Positions 21,784-32,569 of a stretch of DNA of 64,000 nucleotides are shown here, in pieces; position 1 is the stretch's first letter, and each line of letters starts with the position of its first letter. Under the pieces are notes generated by a model. It saw nothing but the letters and a program-made list of their open reading frames with translations, did not search any database and had not been told where the DNA came from. Both the position numbers and the translations under genes were made by a program. Origin of the DNA: Panicum virgatum (Eukaryota > Streptophyta > Magnoliopsida > Poales > Poaceae); the NCBI RefSeq assembly GCF_016808335.1, contig NC_053150.1:25192538-25256537 (forward strand). The letters are read 5' to 3'.

Positions 21784-24700
21784 TGTAACACCCGGTTTAG
21801 AAAAGGGCATAAACCGAGCAATCATATACGTGCCAGGATCAAGTCACACATATATACAATAGAATGAACAGTATATCATAGCACATATCACGTAAAAAGA
21901 CATAATAAAGCGAATACGAATGTTATTTATTACATTAATGACAAGAATGTTTGATACAGCGGAAGCGAAGTACAAATACGATAAAAGAACTCTCCGAAGC
22001 TGAGCAGGGCGCCATAGGGACGTCAACTGGGAGACGAACACCTAGAAGTGCTCGTAGTCCTGGAAGTGCTGGACGAACTCCCTCGTGTCGGCAGGAACTG
22101 AGCAGCAGTAGCGTAGCCAAGAGGAAAAAGTAGAGAAGAGGCAAGAGTGAGTACACAACTTGTACTCAACAAGTATAACACAAACTATGAGGCTCTAAGG
22201 TTGGCTGACTCAACTGCATTAGCTTTTAATCTTGGCAAAATTTTATTAAAGCTATTTACTACAAGTTGATGAATTACCATTAACCCAGTTACATAGTTAT
22301 TAATCAAGATTAAACATGTCACTACTGAGAACCAAACCAAAACCAAGCCACCAAGGTAACCCCGAGAGGCACCCCCTCGTCGGAAGGAGCTAACCCCTCT
22401 AATCAAAAGGAGGATCTGGGCCGCTCATAACCGTGAGCACGGCTAGTATACCAGTTTTACACTCTGCAGAGGTTGCACATCTTTACCCACAAGTCGTGAG
22501 CTACGCTAGAGGTTCATCACACTTCCTTAGGTGAGATGACTAGCGACTCACTACGAGGCCGTTACAAAGAATCTCGTTGGTAAGGCGTAACCGCGAGAGT
22601 TAGGTCAGCGACGATGGGGCCCACCTCACGGGGGTACAAGCACAGGTACGCAAACCAAGCACAGACCAGCCGGAGGAGCAGGGACCATTGAAGCTTACTA
22701 CTCTTGCCCCGCAGGTAAGTTACTCCAAACCAAAAAGACCTAATTAGTAAGCCAAGTCTATCCCATTCTAGCCTTGTGGTAGCGCTGTTGTCCCAGGTTG
22801 TCGCTCTATGAACCGGTCCTTATGAAGAGTGGTCAATCAAGCACTAAGCACCGTGCTGGCCCCCTAAACCATGTTTCTACAAAAACCATCTTTTAACGAG
22901 ACGTGAGCCACTCATCCACACAGAGGGCCACTCTCAGAATTAAGTTCAAGTAAACCATTAATCAAATTAATTAAAAAGGACCAGAGTGTGTTATAGCGCG
23001 GCACCTAGCACAACTAATCAAAATGCAACCCAAAGGTATATATAAAGGATATAAAGTGGCTAGGAGAGTCCTTATAGGCATACAATATTAAATGCAGAAT
23101 GAAAAGGTATTTAAAAGTGATAGGTTGTTCATGTTACACTTGCCTTCCTCGTACTGCTCCTGCTGCTGCTGCTCAAAGTGCTCGGAAGACGGCTGCTCCG
23201 GGTACTGGTACTGGGGCTCCTCAGATGGATCAGCGTCTACTCACGAACACATGGCCAAAACAATGCACAACAATAAGCATACAAGCAAACACTAGCAAAA
23301 ACTAAGAAACAGTACATCAATACATAAAAACAGCACACTAAACTAGTCTAAAACTATTCTACGTGTTACAACGATCGCGTGGACATAAAGAACGCTAAAA
23401 ACGGAGATAAAACGCATAAACTAGGCCTAAAAGAAGGTTCAGGGGCTCATTTGTAAGAAAAATAGGGTTCCAGGGACCTTTCTGCTAAAACCAAGGGCCT
23501 AAACATAATTAAAGGTTAGTTCTGGGGTCTAACGCGTGAAAAAGCCCTGGAAGGTCGGCGGGTTCTATTTCTAAAGAACTCAGGGGGCTAAGTGCTAAAA
23601 ACAGGGCCTCTGCGTAATTATTTTTGAATAAGATCGGACTGCGGGTTGATTTTAACAAAACCGGGGGTCTCTTTAGAAAAAAGACAGGCCGAACCGGTAA
23701 CTTTGGATCTCTGCCGAAGGGTTAGGATCTGGCGGCTCAGATCTAAAGGATCCTGGATCTAATCTGGGGCGTAGGACTCAAATCGGGCGGCTCAGAAGAC
23801 TCGCGGGCACCGGCGGCGGCGGGACTCGCCGGCGACGGGGCTCCCGCGACGGAGGGCTCGCCAGAGACACCCAAACCGGCGCTCCGGGGGTCAATCCGAC
23901 CCGGGCTTGGGTCAGGGAGCATGCCCGCGGAACGTGTAGTCCACCTGGGCACTTAGGTGGGCGCGGGGAAGGTCCGAGCGGTGAGAGCGATGGCGGCGGC
24001 GGCTCTGCGCGGTGGCGCTCACTGACGTGCGGCGTCCTAGGTGCTAGGGCGTCCTACAGGCCGAGCTAGCTAGCGCAAACAAAACAGGAAGCCGGTCAGA
24101 GGCTCACCAAGGGGGTGGTTCGAAGGGCGAGTCCGGCGCAGGGGCTCGACGGCGAACTCTGGCGGCGAGGAGGTGCGGTGCTCGCGGACCGGTCGCTGAG
24201 GTGGTCCTCCGGGTCTCTGGATCCGAGGTTTCGACTCATGAAGCTCCTACGGGGATTCTAGAGGGGTCAGGGGGCTTCGAAGTCGCCGGCGGCGAGGAAA
24301 TCGCGGAGGCAAGTCGGCTTACCCGCGGCGGCGCTCCGGGGAGATCCCGGCCGTTGCAGGTGATGGGGTCGTGCGGGGAGGCCTCGGGGTCGTTCCTAGG
24401 CCGGAGGTGGAGCCGGAGCGGGGGTCTGCAGGGGCTGGGGCACGCCGGTGCGGTGTGGCCACGGCGGAGCAGGGGACTCGGCGCAGCGGAGCAGAGTGGG
24501 GTGGTGGCTAGGGTTTGTGGGGAGGCGGCTGCGGATGGGAGGAGGTGCAGGGGGGTCACAGGATGCTAAATAGAGGCCGGGCGGTGATCTTGGGAGGGCG
24601 CGCCGAGATGGTAACCTCGCCGAGAATCCAGGCGGGACTGGCGCGGCCGTTGCGCGAGCGTTGCGCGGGGGAGACGAACCTGCTAGCGGGGCCGGGAGGT

Positions 24701-25192
24701 CAGCGAGGTGAGGCGGGGGCGCTGACGTGCGGGTCCGGCGTGGCAGCGGTTGTAGCGCGCGGGGCGGGGCGACGCGGCTGAGGCCGCGAGGTGGACTGGG
24801 CTGCGCGCGCGGCGTGGGCCGGAGTGAGTGCGGGGAGCGAGGGAGTGGGCCGCGCGGGGGAAAACTGGGCCGGCGTGGGGAGAGAAGTGGGCTGCGGGTC
24901 GGGCTGAGGTTTGGGCCTTCCTTTTCTATTTTCTTTCCTCTTTTCTAATTCTATTTCTAATTCAAACAAAGTTTGAATTCAAATACAAATTTGAATTCAA
25001 ACCACACTCAATCAATTAAAACTATGCACCAGCATGAATGCAACACCAAAATTTAAACCTATGATAAAATTTTAATTACTTAAGGAACAAAATTGAATTA
25101 AATGCCCTACTAAACACAATAAACCTTAGAAATTTAAATAAAGCCAATTAAATTTATTATTAATTGCTGAATTTTAAAATTAGGGTGTTACA
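21784..25192 (-). repeat. D3, 5' LTR of the complete D element
   Basis: 3409 bp, nearly identical to D2 with scattered substitutions. A short duplication of a GGGTTTTTGTAGAAACATGG-like segment near 14250-14290 of D2 is single here. GC-rich block at about 23720-24930. Confidence 0.93.
22042..23236 (-). CDS. LTR-internal spliced ORF, copy D3
   Basis: Exon 23236-23144 with GAAG|GCAAGTG donor; terminal exon 22097-22042 reading PADTREFVQHFQDYEHF and TAG. All phases and splice dinucleotides match D2. Compared with D2 the acidic exon is intact, with few differences, and the terminal exon has Cys-to-His and Asp-to-His replacements. As the 5' LTR copy it would be the one transcribed with the genome RNA. 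Upstream coding start not identified; function unknown. Confidence 0.6.
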
Positions 25193-28003
25193 ATATCGAA
25201 TGCCTCCAAATGAGTTAGCAGAATTGAAAGTCCAACTGCAAGACCTTCTTGACAAGGGCTTTATACGTCCAAGTTCTTCACCCTGGGGATGTCCAGCCCT
25301 GTTTGTGAAAAAGAAGGACAACAGCTTGAGGCTATGTGTTGATTATCGACCACTCAATGCGGTCACTATTAAAAACAAGTATCCTCTTCCCCGCATTGAT
25401 ATACTGTTTGATCAGTTAGCTGGAGCCAAGGTTTTCTCTAAAATCGATCTTCGTTCTGGCTACCACCAAAATAAAGATCAGGCCTTGTGATATTCCAAAG
25501 ACTGCTTTCTCGACCAGATATGGACTCTATGAGTATCTGGTCATGTCTTTTGGTCTTACCAACGCCCCAGCATATTTTATGTACTTGATGAATTCAGTCT
25601 TCATGCCGGAGCTAGATAAATTCGTCGTGGTATTCATTGACGATATTTTGATCTACTCCAAGAATGAAGAAGATCATGCTGAGCATTTGCGTATCGTTCT
25701 TCAACGATTACGAGATCACCATCTTTATGCCAAATTCTCCAAATGTGACTTTTGGTTAGACAGTGTGAAATTCTTAGGCCACACTATCTCCAGTGATGGT
25801 ATATTTGTTGATCCAACTAAAGTACAAGAAGTGATGGATTGGGAATCTCCTATTTCAGTTCATCAAATTCGCAGTTTTCTTGGTTTAGCTGGATATTATC
25901 GTCGATTCATTACTGATTTCTCTAGAATAGCCAAGCCTATGACGGAGTTATTAAAGAAGGGAGTGAAGTTTGTTTGGAATGATAAGTGTGAAGAATCCTT
26001 CCAAACTCTCAAAGCACGATTAACTACTGCTCCAGTATTGGCTACACCGGACAGTACCAAACCTTTTGATGTCTATTGTGATGCTTCTGGTACGGGACTT
26101 GGTTGTGTGCTTATGCAAGATAACCGGGTTATTGCTTATGCATCAAGAGCTCTCCGGAATCATGAAAAGAATTATCCAACACATGATCTGGAGTTAGCAG
26201 CTGTCATTCACGCTCTTAAGATTTGGAGACATCATCTTATGGGAACTCACTGTAATATTTACACTGACCATAAGAGCCTCAAATATATCTTCACTCAAGC
26301 TGATCTCAACATGAGACAGAGACGCTGGCTAGAGTTAATGAAGGATTATGATCTAGAAGTGCACTATCATCCAGGGAAGGCTAATGTGGTTGCGGATGCC
26401 CTCAGCCGCAAGTCACAATGCCATTGTCTATCTGTAGAACCATTCAATGAAACTCTATGCCAGGAAATGATGAAGTTAAACCTAGAAATGGTACCTCAAG
26501 GAAGTTTGAACCATATATCCCTTGAGCCTACACTTCATGATAGCATCATCATGGCACAATTACATGATGAAGGTATCAAGATCATCAAGGAAAAGTTATC
26601 ACAAGGAGAAGCAAAGTACAAATGTTTCCGAGTGGATCATAGAGGAGTTCTATGGTTTGAATCTCGACTGGTTGTACCCAAGGATCATCAGCTTAGAAAG
26701 CAAATCCTTGATGAAGCACATCTATCGAAGTTTTCGATTCATCCTGGTGGTACCAAGATGTACCACGATCTTAAACAAAACTTCTGGTGGACTCGAATGA
26801 AAAGAGAGATTGCCAGATATGTTTCTGAATGTGATGTTTGTCAAAGAGTTAAGGCTAGTCACTTGAAAGTAGCTGGTACTCTCCAACCTTTACCCATTCC
26901 ATCCTAGAAATGGGAGGACATCTGTATGGATTTTATCGTTGGCCTACCCACTACTCCTCATAAGCATGATTCTGTTTGGGTAATCGTTGATAGACTCACC
27001 AAGACCGCTCATTTTATTCCCGTACACACAACTTATTCTGCCAAGAGATATGAAGAAATTTATCTCGATCAGATTGTTCGTTTGCATGGAATTCCTAAGA
27101 CAATTATTTCTGATCGTGGGCCTCAGTTTATTGCACGTTTCTGGGAGCAAATGCAAGAATCCCTTGGAACAAAACTAATTCGTAGTTCAGCTTATCATCC
27201 ACAAACAGATGGGCAAACTGAACGAATCAATCAAATCCTTGAAGACATGTTGAGGGCATGTACTATTCAATATGGCAAGAATTGGGTTAAATGCCTAGCA
27301 CTGGCAGAGTTTTCATATAATAACAGTTATCAATCCAGCTTGCGAATGGCACCATTTGAAGCATTATACGGTCGAAGGTGTCGAACTCCTTTGAATTGGT
27401 CACAAGCTGGAGAACGCAAAATTTTTGGGCCAGATTTAGTCTCTGAGGCAGAGGAGAAAGTCAAAGTTATCCAGGTTAATCTTAAAGCGGCTCAATCAAG
27501 ACAGAAAAGTTATGCAGACAAAAGAAGAGATCCTTTACAATTCGAGGTAGGGGACTTCGTATATTTGTGAGTATCTCCTACTAAAGGTGTTCAACGCTTT
27601 GGTGTAAAAGGGAAATTAGCGCCCCGATACATCGGACCATTTGAAATTATCGAATCTTGTGGACCCGTTGCCTACCGACTTCGTCGTCCATCTCAGTTGG
27701 CAGCCATTCATGATGTCTTTCATGTATCACAACTCCGAAAGTGTACCAGGGTACCTACTGAGATCCTTGAACCACAGAATATTGAGATTGAATCCGATCT
27801 ATCTTATAAGGAGTATCCAATCAAGATTCTTGACACCAAAGAAAGAAGTACTAGAAGGGAGAAAGTTAAAATGTACAAAATCCAGTGGAATCAGCATACT
27901 GTAGAAGAAGCTAATTGGGAGACTGAAAATTTTCTCCAACGAAACTTCCCGACTTTCTTAGAACCAATCCAGGTACCAAGTCTTTGCATCCTTTTCTTCC
28001 TGT
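25193..28003 (+). pseudogene. pol: C pol: RT, RNase H, integrase, chromodomain
   Basis: Continues the C frame after D ([11 protein letters not shown]). RT has [20 protein letters not shown] and FIDDILIYS (about 25637). RNase H has [11 protein letters not shown] and TDHKSLKYI. Integrase has zinc-finger [23 protein letters not shown] and the glutamate in QTERINQ. The chromodomain-like end reads KMYKIQWNQHTVEEANWE. Broken by a 1 bp insertion near 25470 (SGYHQ region), TAG at 26906 (Trp position) and TGA at 27568 (Arg position). Over 90 percent like the copies at 54950-58296 (reverse) and 62076-64000 by eye. Confidence 0.9.
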
Positions 28004-28023
28004 AATCTCGAGACGAGATTCCT

Positions 28024-28038
28024 TTTAGGGGGGAAGGC
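28024..28038 (+). other. Polypurine tract of C
   Basis: TTTTAGGGGGGAAGG just before the 3' LTR. The equivalent TTTTAGGGGGCAAGG is on the minus strand at 54885-54899 in the reverse copy. Confidence 0.75.
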
Positions 28039-31000
28039 TGTAACACCCTGGGTGTCTGCACAGTAATTAAAAAGGTGTCTGCACAGTAATTGTGTATGTT
28101 TGCTATGCATCATGTGCTTGAATTGCTTGAAAAGGATCTTTTTGTAATTATAAAAGGCTATATGTGTAATTATGATTTTATGTAGGGTCCTTTCTTTAGT
28201 TATTTCTGAATATAGCTTTTGTGGAGGGTGTTTTTGCAAAAATTCAGTGCATTTAATGCATGGCAGCAAAATTTACTTTTAAGTCTATGTTTGAAGTGAA
28301 TTTGCTTTGAAAAAGACAAAATTCCTAGAATTCAAAATCCCTACAATGTTTTTAATTTTAGCTCTTGAATCTTTGGTCAAATAAATTTTTGCACAACATC
28401 AAAGTTGTAGATCTTGAAAAGTTGAACAACTTTCATGTTGGGCACTTTTCCATTTGAGCTTTGGTTTAAAAGTTATTGCTTGTTTACAGAGTGGTCCCTG
28501 GAATTTTTGAAATTGCAAAACTGCCCTTGTCTTCCACCTCCACCCCCTGCTCTGTTTCTCGCCGCCGTCCACCGACAGCGCCGCCGCCAGCGTCGTGGAG
28601 AGGATTCCCAGCCATTAATTCGCCTCACGCTGGCACCCACGCGTCGCGCCGCTCCTCCTCCCCCGCCTGTTGCCTCGCGCTGGAGCATTCCTGGCCGAGC
28701 CACGCGCCCCGCCGCTTCCAGAGCCGCCCAGGCGGCCGCCACCTCGCCGTCGCCGTGGATAGCCCCGGGCAGCGCCCGCCGCACCCTTCTAGCGAGCGCC
28801 CGAGCCCTACAAAACCCCCAGAATGCAATTCCTCTCTCTCTTTTGCTTCCCCCTCACTCCCATGCCTCGGAACGCCGTCGCCGCGCCACCCCGAACCCCG
28901 GCGAGCTCACCTCCGCCACGGAGCCGCCACCACAGACCCGCTCCACCCCAATAGCCCCCACCATTAGCCATGCCTCGTCCTAGCGCAGCTCCCAGACCGC
29001 TTCCCCTAGCCCAATCCTCACCGGAGCACCCTCGCCGCCGCTTGCCTCCGCCGCCGAGCCGCCCTGCTCCATCGAGCCACCGCCTCCGAGCCCCTCCCCG
29101 CAACCCTAGACCACCCAGAGGTGCGCCTTGAACCCGTGAAGCTCACGCACCCATCCACCCTCGCCGCCGGTGAGCCCCTCGCCGGGAAACCCCCAGTCAA
29201 ACTCGCGCTCCCCCTCTGACCCGACCCGAGGACCTCGGGTTTGAAATTCCAGAGAACCCGGGGGGTTATTTGAATAGGCCTAGACTCAGATAAATAGTGC
29301 CTTAGGGACTTCTTTGTAATGATTTTCAGTGAACTTTGAAATTCAATATCAATTCGTAGAAAATTCGTAAAATAGCAAATGTTGATGTTTTGGAATCCTC
29401 TTGAAGAGCTCTATGCAATAGAACCATAATATGTTAGTCTTTAGTTACAAGTTTTTGCTGTAGATTTGGATTTGTGTTGCTAGTGCATAATTATTGGTTG
29501 ATGTTATCTTTTTCTTAACTGCTGAATAAAGCCATGTCTTGCAGTGAAACTTTTATGGTAGTTTACACATGTAACACTTGTTTTCCTATAAAAATTTCAG
29601 GATCAGTTCTTTGGTGTAGCTATTTATTTGATTTAATCCTTTTTTAGTAGACTTTAATTATGGTAAATAGTTTCTGTTCTTAATAAATCATGAATTTATT
29701 TCTGCATGTTCTTTTTAAGATCTTAGCTTGTCCAGGAAGTTTGAGCTTCAGTTCATGGCTAGATCAGGAGAAAAAAAATAAATCTTGCTAATCTGTTGTC
29801 GGTTTTGTTTTTTTTCTCATATTTATTTCTGTGTAGATAAAATCATGAAAAATTCACTGTAGTTAGTTATTTTCTGTGTCAAGCTCCTTTTAGATTTTGA
29901 GGTTCTTCTTTGTTTTAATTTGACTTGTATAATTCAAGTTTGTTCTATGTGCTGTCTGAATGATTGTTTTGTTCTGATTAAATGGTTAGATGTTATGGCA
30001 TGATTTTTACAGGGTAGATTACTTTGTTCATGTTCTGTTTAGTGTAATTTTGGCAGAATTTATTACTGTTTGTGCTTTGAGTTTTTCTTATTAGCAAACA
30101 TGGAATTAATTGCTATAGGAATCAACCACCACTCATTTTATGAAGTTAGTATAACGTGCTTGTGCTGTTGATCACGATGCCTTGTGTAGTTAAATTTGTT
30201 ATTTAACTACTCTATAAACGATTGCCCATGTATGTTTATAATGTTGTTCTTGTATTACATATAGATACGACTACTTTGTCGGACGGGACATACGCGCTGA
30301 TCCCGGAGTCTGACGGAGGTGATCCAGAAGTCCAGGTGAACGCCGCTGAACTAACTGAAGCCCCGAACCAAAGTTCGGAAGAGCCTAGAGCTGAAATAGT
30401 TAGCGACTACCGAGAAGGCAAGCCCCGGATATAACCTATACTTCAAATTATTATCACTGCTGTTATTTACTTGTGCATTTACAGTTCATAGGATTTGAAT
30501 TGAAACCCTAGATGCATGATCCAAGGAACCTATGTACTGAACACTAGACCTGAGTTCGAATAATTGCTAAGCTTATAGGACCGGTAAAAGTCGAGTGATT
30601 GCCTGTCACTCGCGAGCTTTATAGGAATTGCTTGTTTACTTTCTGTTATCAATATAAGGACAATGGACGGGGTTATGTTCGACATCATGACTTTATGTGA
30701 GACCCCGTCTGTGTTGATGAACTTGCTAAGGTCGCGGTGTGTGGTAGCGGTGGTTAAGTTTTTGAAAGTACTAGCCACATGCCGTAAATATGGTACGCGG
30801 CAAGCCTAGTAGCCGATTGGACCGGGGAGTGGATATACCTCCCACTCTTTCTTAGAAATAGGTTTTATTTTATGTTGCGCAACACTACGGCTTCTAGGGA
30901 CAAGGTTCGGCCTTGGAGCCCTGTAGTCGGGGAGAGTGGCACTATCCGCAAGCCGGAAAGAAAGGTCAACGGTTGTTTGGGAATGACCCGACGGTGTTCC

Positions 31001-31857
31001 AGACGTGTGTGCTAGGTTATCCTTGCAAGGTTGAATTTCGATTCAGAATCGTCCGCCTCTCACGATGAAATGAGACTGCTTGATCTCTTTGCCACACAGA
31101 GTAATAAGAGCAATATTATTATTTATCAATCTTGATGTTTGCTTAATTTTCTACCATGGTTGATTAGTAGCTGCTTACATAGAATGGTTAATCAACTAGA
31201 ATCTTGAAAGCTAAAACTTGAAAGTAAGGACATACTCTTTATTGCTTTTCAGCAAAGGAAAACCAGAGCCTCACAAAACCTTGCATAGTCTAGCTAAAGT
31301 GGGCTACTTATACCCGTTGGCGGTTAAGTCTTGCTGAGTATTAGAATACTCAGCCTTGCTGTTGAAACCCTTTTTCAGGTATGAGTTTTGAGGATCAGAT
31401 CGCTAGCTTGACCTACCCTTGCTCTTTGCCTCCTGGCTGGTCCGTAGAATGGGATACGTCTTCGACCGGCAATGACCATGACGAGTGATACCATGCTTGG
31501 GCTAGCCTGGTATCCTTTGGCGACGTGTTATAGCCGTCGTGTTTTATTTTCCGCTGCTTTCAAACTCTGAACTTATAGTTGTGGTCTGTATAACTGTTTT
31601 ACTTAAGTTGGCTTTGTAATAATGGTTTTAACTGGTTTGTAATCATTACTATGCCTGTGTTGTAAAATTGTGGTTGTAATATCTCTGGACTCGCCTTCGT
31701 GCGGGGTATGCTTGTTCGATCCAAGAACCGGTGGTTGTATCGGGACGTTACCCGACAGACCAAGAATTGTTCCGTTTGAAGTGCGTTTGAGCTAATGTTG
31801 CCTTTATGGTGATGGCCTGCGCACTTGAGCCGGGATAATTTAGGCGGTTTTGCCACA
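28039..31857 (+). repeat. C right LTR (3.8 kb)
   Basis: TGTAACACCCTGGG...TTTTGCCACA. Near the start, GGTGTCTGCACAGTAATT occurs twice in tandem. A GC-rich block (about 28550-29220) ends in GCCGCCG|GTGAG, a candidate first-exon donor of the right phase. The T-rich middle and the spliced ORF (30265-31488) follow. ORFs in the GC block (28435-28983 plus, 28807-29103 minus) look like composition artefacts. Confidence 0.93.
30265..31488 (+). CDS. LTR-internal spliced ORF, copy C2
   Basis: Exon 30265-30417 (153 bp) with GAGAAG|GCAAGC donor; intron 30418-31378; terminal exon 31379-31488 reading MSFEDQIASLTYPCS, LPPGWSVEWD and DHDE then TGA. Differences from C1 in the terminal exon are clustered in the variable tail before NDxDE. 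Exon 2 differs from C1 by one residue. The unspliced frame is also open leftward to an in-frame ATG at 30222 (MPMYVYNVV), giving an alternative intron-retained start. Confidence 0.6.
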
Positions 31858-32531
31858 ACTTCAATGTCGGCGACCTGGTTCTTTCGAGCTGATCAAGGAC
31901 GTCTCACATTCGAGCGACTTGGTTGGCTAGTAAGTTTTCGTTTACCGAGTAAATCTGAGCTTTAGCTTACGGGCGCATCGCTGTGGCTTTGTTCAGATCT
32001 ATTCAAAATTTATCGAATTTATCTAAGCTTTGATCTCGGGCGCATCGCTGATTTCTCGTTTAGATTCATTCACAAATTACCTGGCTTAGTGATCTGTTTA
32101 ATTGGCTGTAAGCTCCTTGTTTATCACGATAAACCTTGTAAAGTCGATTAGATTGATTCATAAGTTTAGCTTTGTCCAGATCCATACATTCGTGGGTTTG
32201 TACATTGTTACTCGGCACGTGTCGGCTTTAGATCTAGCCATCTAGTTGCTTATCGGCATCGGCAGCTCATTGCTGATCCGTCACAGATCATTTTTATTAC
32301 ACGCTCATCATACCCAATCTTTTGTCGTTTTTTATATCGGCAGGGCCTTGCTGATACCCCGCGTAAGAGTGATTCGGAAATCCAGCCGATACACTCTTGA
32401 ATTTGACGGTTTGCTGTTTCCTTGTCAATTTACAGGTCAAATTGACTGGCACGCCTTGGTTCAAATCAAGTGCAGTCCGGGCTTGGCGTACGGGGCTCCT
32501 GGGCTTGGTGTGTGATCATCTCGCGTCAACA
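31858..32531 (+). repeat. Family A LTR2, right part
   Basis: Starts with target duplication ACTTC, continues with a variant of the GTCGGCGG segment, and from TTCTTTCGAGCTG (31879) matches LTR1 to its CGTCAACA end. It is followed directly by the A2 primer region. Confidence 0.88.
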
Positions 32532-32569
32532 CATCTTTTGGCATGCCCGGTGGGACAAGAAACATCAAG

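Larger units (their letters stand above)
13159..25192 (-). mobile_element. Complete family D chromovirus (12 kb, reverse)
   Basis: LTRs 13159-16606 and 21784-25192, TG...CA ends, target duplication ATCTC/ATATC (13154-13158 and 25193-25197, one difference). Primer site 21767-21780 and polypurine tract 16609-16622. Gag-pol is one frame with a spliceable intron and only five nonsense codons. The LTRs are close but not identical, suggesting a moderately young insertion. It carries a chromodomain. Confidence 0.95.
9628..31857 (+). mobile_element. Family C Tekay-like chromovirus with nested D element
   Basis: Left LTR 9628-11830 (5' truncated), internal region 11831-28038, right LTR 28039-31857. 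Target duplication ACTTT (9623-9627) and ACTTC (31858-31862). The integrase C-terminus carries a chromodomain-like motif, placing it among chromoviruses. Gag is mostly deleted and pol has one frameshift and two stops, so it is inactive. The D element at 13159-25192 splits its protease/RT boundary. Confidence 0.9.

Noticed and set aside
28435..28983. 182-codon frame in C LTR GC block
   Set aside because: Not kept in the reverse copy at 53710-54370; Ala/Pro/Arg composition only.
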